This document shows, in pieces, positions 57,548 to 64,000 of a DNA stretch of 64,000 nucleotides. Position numbers and translations under genes: made by a program. Below the pieces are notes generated by a model. That model was not told where the DNA came from and ran no database searches. It saw nothing but the letters and a program-made list of their open reading frames with translations. The stretch is from Micromonospora aurantiaca ATCC 27029. GTDB lineage: Bacteria > Actinomycetota > Actinomycetes > Mycobacteriales > Micromonosporaceae. The stretch covers positions 6,930,501-6,994,500 of the forward strand of contig NC_014391.1 of assembly GCF_000145235.1 (NCBI RefSeq), read 5' to 3'. Each line of letters starts with the position of its first letter. Position 1 is the stretch's first letter.

Positions 57548-58330
57548 ATGCGAATCGGAGCCCACGTCGACCCGACCGACCCGCTGGCCGAGGCGGCCGC
57601 CCGGCAGGCCGAGGCGGTCCAGTTCTTCCTGGCCGACCCGCAGGGCTGGAAGGCCCCGAAGCCGCGCGAGGACGCCGAGCGCCTGCGTTCCGCCGACGTC
57701 GACCTCTACGTGCACGCGCCGTACGTGATCAACGTGGCCACGCTCAACAACCGGATCCGCATCCCCAGCCGCAAGCTGCTGCTCGCCCACGCGTCCGCCG
57801 CGGCGGACGTCGGGGCCAGAGGGCTGATCGTGCACGGCGGCCACGTCAACGCCGGCCACGACGTCGCGGTCGGCTTCGACAACTGGCGCAAGACCTTCGC
57901 GTACGCGGCGGACTCCGGCGGCTTCCCGCTGCCGGTGCTGATCGAGAACACCGCCGGCGGTGACAACGCCTGCGCCCGGCACCTCGACTCGCTGGCCCGG
58001 CTCTGGGACGCGCTCGGCGACCACGAGGTCGGCTTCTGCCTGGACACCTGCCACGCGTACGCGGGCGGCGAGGAACTGCTGGGCCTGGTCGACCGGGTGA
58101 AGGCGATCACCGGCCGGATCGACCTGATCCACGCGAACAACTCCAAGGGCGCGTTCAACTCCGGCCAGGACCGGCACGACAACCTGACCGGCGGCACCAT
58201 CGACCCGGAGCTGCTGGTGGCGGTGATCCGCGCGGCCGGCGCGCCGGTGATCGTGGAGACCCCCGGCGGCGTCGAGGGCCAGGCCGCCGACATCGCGTTC
58301 CTGCGCGGGCAGTTGGGCGCGGCGGCGTGA
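57548..58330 (+). CDS. nfo: deoxyribonuclease IV (AP endonuclease, Nfo family)
   Basis: 260 residues, TIM barrel. RIGAHVDPTDPLAEAAARQAEAVQFFLADPQGWK, LYVHAPYVINVAT, GLIVHGGHVNAG, VLIENTAGGDN (metal Glu), VGFCLDTCHAYAGG, LIHANNSKGAFNSGQDRHDNLTGG and VIVETPGG provide the three-zinc ligand set of endonuclease IV. The enzyme cuts DNA at abasic sites and removes 3' blocks in base-excision repair. ATG 57548. The next gene starts inside its stop (GTGA overlap). Confidence 0.95.
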   Translation: MRIGAHVDPTDPLAEAAARQAEAVQFFLADPQGWKAPKPREDAERLRSADVDLYVHAPYVINVATLNNRIRIPSRKLLLAHASAAADVGARGLIVHGGHVNAGHDVAVGFDNWRKTFAYAADSGGFPLPVLIENTAGGDNACARHLDSLARLWDALGDHEVGFCLDTCHAYAGGEELLGLVDRVKAITGRIDLIHANNSKGAFNSGQDRHDNLTGGTIDPELLVAVIRAAGAPVIVETPGGVEGQAADIAFLRGQLGAAA

Positions 58331-60399
58331 CGACCGAGCAGTCCGGAACGACCGGCCGCCGGTCCGGCGCCGAGCCCCGTCCGGACGGCGACGCGGCCGC
58401 ACCGGACCGGCCGGACGACGCGACCGGGACGGCCCCGCCCGGCGAGGGTGGGACCGCCGGGGGCGGATCCGGCACGGACGACACCGCCGGGAAGAAGGCC
58501 GAGGCCCGGGACGAGGCCGCCGCCGAGGGCGACGCCCACGACGCCCGGACGAACGGCGGCGACGGCGGAACCGCCGCCGACAAGGCCGACGCCGGAGACG
58601 AGAACACAACGGGTACGGCCGACGACAAGGCCGCCGATCCCTGGTCCGCGTTCGGGCCCGCGCCGGAGCCGGTGCTCGGCCGGGCCCGCCGGGCCGTCCG
58701 CGCGGTCGGCCGGTTCCTGGTGCACGAGTGGACGCTCGCCGCCGTCGCCGCACTGGCGCTGGCCGCGGCGATGACCTGGCCCACGTTGCGCTATCCGCGG
58801 CACACGCTGCCGCAGGACTACTGGGATCCGAGCCTGCAGGCGTGGCAGATGGCGTGGTCCGGCCACATCCTGCGGACCGACCCGGCGATGCTGTGGCACG
58901 CGAACACGTTCTATCCGGAGAACTGGAGCTTCGCGTTCTCCGACACGCTCCTCGGGTACGCCCCGGCCGGCCTGATCGGGGTCGGCCCGGAGCACGCCGT
59001 GCTGCGCTACAACATCATGTTCGTGCTGGCGCACGCGCTCGCCGCGTTCGGCGCGTACGTGCTGGCCCGGCAGCTCGGCGCGGGCCGCATCGGCGGCGCG
59101 GTGGCCGGGGCGAGCTTCGCCTACGCGCCGTGGCTGCTGGCCCAGGCGGGGCACCTGCACATCCTCTCCAACGGCGGCATCCCGCTGGCGCTGGCCATGC
59201 TGGCGCGGGGTCACGGCTGGTCGCTGCGGTACGGCTACCGGCCGCGCCGCCGGCACGCGGGCTGGGCGTTCGCCGGGTGGCTGGTGGCCGCGTGGCAGCT
59301 CAGCCTGGGGTTCGGTATCGGGCTGCCGTTCGCGTACATGCTGGCCGGGACCGTTCTGGTCGCGGTGGTGCTGTGGTTCGTGCGACGGCGCCGGGTGAAG
59401 CGTCCGTTCGGGCGGCGGCTGTTCCTGGCCGACGTGTTCGGCGGGCTCGCCTTCGCCGCGGTGGGCGCGGCGCTGGCGGTGCCGTACTTCAGGGTGGCCG
59501 AGCTGCACCCGAACGCGGAACGGACGCTCGGCGACATCGGGCTCTACTCGCCGCCGGCGAGCGGGTTCTTCACCGCGCCGGCCGAGTCCCGGGTCTGGGG
59601 CGGGCTGCACGAGGGCGCCCGTGCCGTGCTGCCCTGGCATCCGGAGATGACGCTGCTGCCGGGCTTCGTGCTCTACGCGCTCGCCGCCGGTGGTCTGTTC
59701 TTCTCGGTCTGGCGGGTCCGGCACCGGATCTTCCTGCTCGCCGGCGTGCTGGTGACGATGGCGCTGGCGATGGGCACCCGGTTCTTCGGCGGCCGGTTCA
59801 CCTACGTGCCGTTGTTCGACTACGTGCCGGGCTGGAGCGGGCTGCGCACGCCGGGCCGGATGATGCTCTGGACCACGCTGCTGCTGGGTCTGCTCGCGGC
59901 CGGCGCGGTCACCGCGTTCTGCATGCGGGTACGCGAGCTGGCCGCCGAGCGGGTGCCGCCGTGGCCGGGCCCGTGGCTGCGCCTGGCCACGCTGCTGCCG
60001 CTGGCGCTGGTGCTCGTGGAAGGGCTGAACGCCACGCCGCAGCCGGTGGTGCCGCGGCAGCCGGCGGCGATGCGGACTGTGGACGGCCCGATGCTGGTGC
60101 TGCCGAGCAGCCAGAACCTCGATCAGCCGGTGATGTTGTGGTCCACCGACCGGTTCCAGCCGATGGTCAACGGCGGCAGCGGTTTCACGCCGCGTTCGCA
60201 GGCCCAGATCCGCGAGGCGACAGTCAGCTTCCCGGACTACGCGAGCGTCGACTACCTGCGGCAGATCGGCGTGAAGAACGTGGTCGTGTTGCGCGACGAG
60301 CTGGAGGGCACCCCGTGGGAGGGGATGCTCGACCGGCCGGTCGACGCGCTGGGCGTGACCCGGGAGCAGGTCGGCGAGGCGGTCGTGTTCCGGCTGTAG
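58327..60399 (+). CDS. large multi-pass membrane protein with disordered acidic N terminus, GT-C-like
   Basis: 690 residues. The first 115 are rich in Asp, Gly, Ala and Thr and predicted disordered. From EWTLAAVAALALAAAMTW on there are about eleven membrane helices. The first external loop LPQDYWDPSLQAWQMAWSGHILRTDPAMLWHANTFYPENWSFAFSD has the acidic/aromatic make-up of GT-C glycosyltransferases, and FDYVPGWSGLRTPGRMMLWTTLLLG is a conserved central loop in similar proteins. The soluble C terminus (YASVDYLRQIGVKNVVVLRDELEGTPWEGML) is an alpha/beta domain. Function not assigned. GTG 58327 overlaps the nfo stop by four bases. Confidence 0.78.
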   Translation: MTTEQSGTTGRRSGAEPRPDGDAAAPDRPDDATGTAPPGEGGTAGGGSGTDDTAGKKAEARDEAAAEGDAHDARTNGGDGGTAADKADAGDENTTGTADDKAADPWSAFGPAPEPVLGRARRAVRAVGRFLVHEWTLAAVAALALAAAMTWPTLRYPRHTLPQDYWDPSLQAWQMAWSGHILRTDPAMLWHANTFYPENWSFAFSDTLLGYAPAGLIGVGPEHAVLRYNIMFVLAHALAAFGAYVLARQLGAGRIGGAVAGASFAYAPWLLAQAGHLHILSNGGIPLALAMLARGHGWSLRYGYRPRRRHAGWAFAGWLVAAWQLSLGFGIGLPFAYMLAGTVLVAVVLWFVRRRRVKRPFGRRLFLADVFGGLAFAAVGAALAVPYFRVAELHPNAERTLGDIGLYSPPASGFFTAPAESRVWGGLHEGARAVLPWHPEMTLLPGFVLYALAAGGLFFSVWRVRHRIFLLAGVLVTMALAMGTRFFGGRFTYVPLFDYVPGWSGLRTPGRMMLWTTLLLGLLAAGAVTAFCMRVRELAAERVPPWPGPWLRLATLLPLALVLVEGLNATPQPVVPRQPAAMRTVDGPMLVLPSSQNLDQPVMLWSTDRFQPMVNGGSGFTPRSQAQIREATVSFPDYASVDYLRQIGVKNVVVLRDELEGTPWEGMLDRPVDALGVTREQVGEAVVFRL

Positions 60400-60413
60400 A
60401 CCGGAACACGACC
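60381..60413. terminator. 13-bp hairpin overlapping the stop codon of the 58.3 kb gene
   Basis: Perfect arms GGTCGTGTTCCGG (60381-60393) and CCGGAACACGACC (60401-60413) around a 7-base loop that contains the TAG stop. It sits between convergent genes and can terminate both. Confidence 0.7.
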
Positions 60414-60420
60414 GTCTCGG

Positions 60421-61977
60421 TCACACCGGAACGGGTTCGGCGGGCCGTTCGGCGGCGCGCGCCCGCCAGCGCTGATGCCAGGGCGCGTCGGGCGCGCCGT
60501 CGAGCACCCCGCCGTCCGGGTCGTCGGCGTAGGTGTGCCGGACGACGTCCAGTTCGGGCCGCATGATGTCCCGGATGACGAATCCGCAGAGCACCGCCAC
60601 GGTGATCAGGCGCAGGCTCGACGCCAGCACGAAGACGCCCTCGGGGAAGACCGGCCGGGACATGGCCGTGCCGAGCAGTTCGCCGTAGAACGCGGCGAAG
60701 TAGCCGACCTCGGCGACCTGCCAGGCCAGGAACGCGCCCCAGCGCGGCCGGGCGAGCACCGCGAGCGGCAGCAGCCAGAGCACGAACTGCTGGGACCACA
60801 CCTTGCTGAAGATGAGGAACGCGGCGACCACCAGGAAGGCGAGCTGGGCCAGCCGGGGGCGGCGCGGCGCCAGCAGCGCCAGCCCGGCCACGCCGAGGCA
60901 GGCCAGGCCGAAGAGCAGGTACGACAGCCAGTTGAGGGTGGGGATGTTCGCGTTGAGCCACTCGAAGGGCCCGAGCTGGCCGGGTGAGGACGGGCTGATC
61001 CGGCCGTCCAGGTAGCGGCCGATGTACCAGAGCGTGCCCCAGTCGATGGGGCGCGTGGTGTTCAGGTCGAAGAAGCGTTCCCAGTTCTCCCGGTACGGGA
61101 TCGCCACCGGCAGGTTCACGGCCACGAGCGTCACCAGCGCGGTCGCCGTGGCGACGAGCCCGGCCAGCAGTTTCCCGGCGCGCAACGCGAGGACCAGGAT
61201 CGGGCCGAGGATGAACAGCGGCCACATCTTGGCCGCGCCGCCCAGTCCGATGAGGACGCCTGCTACTCCGGGCAGCAGCAGCGCGTACCGGTCGGGCCGG
61301 GCGCGCGCCCAGGCCAGCAGGCCGAACGCGGCCAGGCCGATGGCGAGCAGATCCCAGTTGACGGTGGCGGTGAGCACCAGCGCCGGGGAGAGCGCGAACA
61401 ACGCGGCGTCCCAGGGTCGTCGTCGGCGCAGGCTGAGGATCACGGCGACGGTGGCGACCGCGAGCGCGCCGAGCACCAGCGCGTTCAGGTTGTAGAACCA
61501 CTGACCCTGGTTGATGGCGGGGTTGTCGGCGCCGAGGGCGTGCACCGGCAGGCCGAGCGCGCCCATGAAGTACCCGGTCAGCACCGGGTACTCCACCGGG
61601 TGGTCGGCGTAGGGCACCTTGCCCTCGTTGAGCCCTTCGGCGTAGTAGAGCGCCAGCACGTCGGTGTAGCACATCCGGGTGTACTGGACGTTGTTCTGCC
61701 AGGCGCCGTCCTGGCAGGGCGACTTCTGCACCCAGTGCAGGGCCAGCGTCAGGCACACCAGCGCCAGCACGATCCGGCCGGCGGTCCAGAACCGGCTCTC
61801 CCGGCCGGCGGGCCGGTCCAGGGCGGCGGCGTGGTCGCCGAGCGGCCCGCCGATCAGACCGGAGGCGCCCCGGACGAACCAGTCCGAGCGGGACGGGTGG
61901 TCCACCGTCTCTGCGGATCGTGGCGCCGCCTCGGACGCGCCGGGCTCATCGATGCCTGCGGGCGACTGGGTGCTCAT
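60421..61977 (-). CDS. GT87/DUF2029 family membrane glycosyltransferase
   Basis: 518 residues, about twelve membrane helices after a 65-residue polar N terminus. The external loop CYTDVLALYYAEGLNEGKVPYADHPVEYPVLTGYFMGAL carries the acidic motif and an EYPVL version of the YPP signature. Other family marks are LVLTATVNWDLLAIGLAAFGLLAWAR, LIGLGGAAKMWPLFILGPILVLALRAG (Lys in GAAKMWP) and FLIFSKVWSQQFVLWLLPLAVL. It probably uses polyprenyl-phosphate sugars outside the membrane. The C-terminal tail is soluble. Located downstream of the penicillin-binding protein gene on the same strand. Confidence 0.85.
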   Translation of the reverse strand: MSTQSPAGIDEPGASEAAPRSAETVDHPSRSDWFVRGASGLIGGPLGDHAAALDRPAGRESRFWTAGRIVLALVCLTLALHWVQKSPCQDGAWQNNVQYTRMCYTDVLALYYAEGLNEGKVPYADHPVEYPVLTGYFMGALGLPVHALGADNPAINQGQWFYNLNALVLGALAVATVAVILSLRRRRPWDAALFALSPALVLTATVNWDLLAIGLAAFGLLAWARARPDRYALLLPGVAGVLIGLGGAAKMWPLFILGPILVLALRAGKLLAGLVATATALVTLVAVNLPVAIPYRENWERFFDLNTTRPIDWGTLWYIGRYLDGRISPSSPGQLGPFEWLNANIPTLNWLSYLLFGLACLGVAGLALLAPRRPRLAQLAFLVVAAFLIFSKVWSQQFVLWLLPLAVLARPRWGAFLAWQVAEVGYFAAFYGELLGTAMSRPVFPEGVFVLASSLRLITVAVLCGFVIRDIMRPELDVVRHTYADDPDGGVLDGAPDAPWHQRWRARAAERPAEPVPV

Positions 61978-62048
61978 GGAGAGGCATCCTGCCGTACACC
62001 GGGGGTCGCCGTCCCGTCGCGCGCGGAGAAATTCCGGTACGCGAAACG

Positions 62049-62085
62049 CGGCGGCGGCCGGACCGCTCGGGTCCGGCCGCCGCCG
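62049..62085 (-). terminator. hairpin after the penicillin-binding protein gene
   Basis: Perfect 16-bp arms CGGCGGCGGCCGGACC (62049-62064) and its complement (62070-62085) around GCTCG, 14 bases past the stop at 62100. No U-tract. Confidence 0.75.
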
Positions 62086-62099
62086 TCAGGTGGTACGCG

Positions 62100-64000
62100 T
62101 CAGTTCTGCCGTGTCGGTGGTGTGCTCGGCAGCAGCCCACCGCCGCCACCGCCACCACCGGGGCGTCCGCCGCCTCCGGGGAGCCCACCCCCGCCGGGGT
62201 TGTTGCCACCCTGGTCGCCGCCGCCGGGGTTGCCGCCACCGGGCGTGCCGCCGGGGCAGAACAGACCCAGCGGGTCGCAGTTCGGGCCGCCCGGCTGGCC
62301 GGGCTCGTTCGTCGGCGGCGGCACCTCGCCGTTGCCGGCCTCGTCGTCGCCGACGTTCGCGGCGGGCGGGAACTCTTCCTTGTCCTTGCCCTTGAGCGCG
62401 TCGTTCATGAAGCGCTGGAAGATGTCACCCGGCATCCGGGCGCCGCTGATGTCCCGGCCGTCCTTGTACTTGATCGCCTTGCGGTCCTTGACGTTTCCGA
62501 CCCAGACGGCGGTGGCGAGCTGCGGCGTGTAGCCGATCATCCAGGCATCGCCGTTGCGGGTGGTCTTGTCACCGAGTTCCCAGGTGCCGGTCTTCTCGGC
62601 GACCTGCCGGCCCTCCTCGAGCTTCTTGTTGATCTGGCCCGGGTACTGCTTCAGCACGGACGTCACGTCGGCGACGATGTCCTTGTCGATCCGCTGCTGC
62701 CCCTTGAGCTTCTCCCCGCCGACCGTGTCCCACTTACCGGTGTCCGGGTTCTGCTTCTGCACCAGCTTCACGAAGTGCGCCTTGTGGTAGACGCCCTGGT
62801 TGGCGAACGTGGCGACGCCGTTGGCGTGGTCGAGCACCGTGATCGGGTACTGGCCGTAGCCGAGGACGTGGAAGAACGGCGACGGAGCCAGGTCCTTCGG
62901 GTCGGCCTTGGTCAGGTCGTGCGCCTTGGCCGGGTTGGTGTCGGTCTGCCACATGGTGGTGACGCCGGCCTGCTTGGCCATGTCGAGCACCTTGTCCGGG
63001 CCGATCTTCTCGGTGATGTAGTAGAACGGAACGTTCAGCGACTTCAGCGTCGACAGTTCGAGCGTGCAGGAGTCACCGCAGGAGACCTTGTCCGCGCCGG
63101 CGTTGCTGACCTTGAACTTGGTGCCCTTCGGCGTGAACGCCGATCCCTTCCACCGGGACTTGAGCGAGATGCCTTCCTTCAGGGCCGCGGCGAGCGTGTA
63201 GATCTTGAAGCTCGAGCCCGGCGAGTGCCCGCCGCTGACCACGCCGTTGTCGACGTTCTTCCCGGCGTAGTCGGTGCCGGTGCCGTTGTCGCCGCCGTAG
63301 TAGGCGAGCACCCGGCCGGTCTTCGGGTCGATGGCCACCACGGCGGCCATCAGGTTCGGCGGCTGGCCGGCGAGTTCGGAGCCCTTCTTGGCCCGCTGGG
63401 CCGCGGCGAGCGCCGCCTCCTGCATCTTCCGGTTGATCGTGGTGGTGATCTTGTAACCACCCCGGCTCAGCGCCTTGGCGCAGAGCGGCTTCTTCTCGGT
63501 CGCCTCGGCCTCGTTGTCGGTGCAGAGGTTCATCTCGCGGATCTCCTGCGAGACGTAGTTGACGATGTTGCCGTACGGGGTGTCGATGCCGAAGCCACCG
63601 CCGCTGTTCTTCGACGGCTTCGCGATGTTCTTCGGGTACTCGGTGGGGTGCTGCGGCGTGTTCGGCGCGTCCAGCCACTTCTCCGTGATCATGCCGTTGA
63701 TCACGTAGTTCCACCGATCCAGTGCGGCGGTCGGGTTGATCGCCGGGTCGTAGCCCTGGTGGGTGGCGCTCGGCTCCGGCTGTTTGATCAGTGCGGCGAG
63801 CACCGCGGCCTCGGCCACGGTCAGGCTCTTGACGTCCTTGCCGAAGTAGGTCCGCGCCGCCGCCTGGATGCCGTACGCGCCACGGCCGAAGTAGATGACG
63901 TTCAGGTAGTGCTGCATGATCACGCGCTTGTCGTACTTGTCGTTCAGCTTGGAGGCGAGGATCGCCTCCTTCACCTTGCGGCCGTACGTGTCCTGGTTCA
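62100..64000 (-). CDS. class A penicillin-binding protein (transglycosylase/transpeptidase), 5' end outside window
   Basis: 633 residues are visible; the start lies beyond the right edge. The first part is the end of the GT51 transglycosylase domain (GRKVKEAILASKLNDKYDKRVIMQHYLNVIYFGRGAYGIQAAARTYFGK). The transpeptidase domain has SPGSSFK (acylated Ser in SxxK), the SxN triad as SLN, and EKTGTWELG (KTG). The C-terminal 90 residues are Pro/Gly-rich with a small Cys pair (CDPLGLFC). The enzyme polymerises and cross-links peptidoglycan outside the membrane. The layout matches mycobacterial PonA-type proteins. It is followed by a GT87 gene on the same strand. Confidence 0.95.
   Translation of the reverse strand, partial: NQDTYGRKVKEAILASKLNDKYDKRVIMQHYLNVIYFGRGAYGIQAAARTYFGKDVKSLTVAEAAVLAALIKQPEPSATHQGYDPAINPTAALDRWNYVINGMITEKWLDAPNTPQHPTEYPKNIAKPSKNSGGGFGIDTPYGNIVNYVSQEIREMNLCTDNEAEATEKKPLCAKALSRGGYKITTTINRKMQEAALAAAQRAKKGSELAGQPPNLMAAVVAIDPKTGRVLAYYGGDNGTGTDYAGKNVDNGVVSGGHSPGSSFKIYTLAAALKEGISLKSRWKGSAFTPKGTKFKVSNAGADKVSCGDSCTLELSTLKSLNVPFYYITEKIGPDKVLDMAKQAGVTTMWQTDTNPAKAHDLTKADPKDLAPSPFFHVLGYGQYPITVLDHANGVATFANQGVYHKAHFVKLVQKQNPDTGKWDTVGGEKLKGQQRIDKDIVADVTSVLKQYPGQINKKLEEGRQVAEKTGTWELGDKTTRNGDAWMIGYTPQLATAVWVGNVKDRKAIKYKDGRDISGARMPGDIFQRFMNDALKGKDKEEFPPAANVGDDEAGNGEVPPPTNEPGQPGGPNCDPLGLFCPGGTPGGGNPGGGDQGGNNPGGGGLPGGGGRPGGGGGGGGLLPSTPPTRQN

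Noticed and set aside
57285..57728. 147-codon plus-strand frame starting ATG 57285 beside an AT-rich promoter-like region
   Set aside because: It overlaps the start of nfo in another frame, and its product is low-complexity Arg/Pro sequence. A short leader is possible but not supported.

Overview
The window is very GC-rich (third codon positions are almost all G or C) and carries actinobacterial hallmarks: a bacterial proteasome activator, a mycothiol-dependent-type isomerase, LytR-CpsA-Psr wall enzymes, an AfsR/SARP regulator, LppU-like and DUF5926 proteins, many GTG/TTG starts and no mobile DNA other than an intein. Gene content and the recurrent GAGCG-rich sequence at gene starts suggest a Micromonosporaceae chromosome (Micromonospora-like). 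This is an inference from gene families; no rRNA or tRNA gene was seen. The order rpsF-ssb-rpsR-rplI next to dnaB is typical of the origin-proximal part of actinobacterial chromosomes.

Layout. 0-5.7 kb: two tandem LCP wall-polymer ligases (the first cut by the window edge, the second with a probable G-run frameshift), rhodanese, glycerophosphodiesterase, a GAF/PAS histidine kinase followed by a small anti-sigma-type ATPase, and DUF5926. 5.7-18.7 kb: arginine deiminase with a large palindrome at its start, pheA, AIM24, a mini-metallopeptidase, OsmC, two tandem HAD hydrolases, the proteasome activator, a hydrolase with a compositionally odd 3' end, an orphan amino-acid-type binding lipoprotein, and an arginine dihydrolase/DDAH-like enzyme divergent from an Lrp regulator. 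18.7-32.8 kb: oxidoreductase, YbjN protein, mobA, fdhD, DUF4192, moaA-moaD, metallophosphoesterase, an endonuclease-Q-like PHP domain fused to a UvrD helicase, prepilin peptidase and a drug/metabolite transporter. 32.8-40.7 kb: LppU-like protein, an ORC/Cdc6-like AAA ATPase with duplicated palindromic sites, GNAT, DoxX, a GT87 glycosyltransferase, and moaC-mogA-moeA-moaE. 41-50.3 kb: AfsR-type regulator divergent from a membrane GGDEF-EAL protein, another GT87 protein, phosphoribosyltransferase, zinc-ribbon protein and MDMPI-type protein. 50.3-64 kb: dnaB interrupted by a class 3 intein, a disordered membrane protein, rplI-rpsR-ssb-rpsF, endonuclease IV, two multi-pass membrane proteins and a class A penicillin-binding protein that runs off the right edge.

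How the parts work together. The molybdenum cofactor pathway is nearly complete but split over three blocks (mobA/fdhD, moaA-moaD, moaC-mogA-moeA-moaE), with no molybdoenzyme in the window; fdhD implies a formate dehydrogenase elsewhere. Two guanidino-group hydrolases of one superfamily sit 10 kb apart, each beside its own palindromic control region. Envelope assembly is represented by LCP proteins, GT-C type glycosyltransferases and the penicillin-binding protein. DNA maintenance is represented by dnaB, ssb, endonuclease IV and the endonuclease Q-helicase fusion.

Strongest items for follow-up: the class 3 intein in the DnaB P-loop, the EndoQ-UvrD fusion with an altered zinc site, the duplicated TCTAGC-N6-GCTAGA site at the leaderless AAA ATPase promoter, and the 13-bp palindrome resembling an ARG box at arcA.
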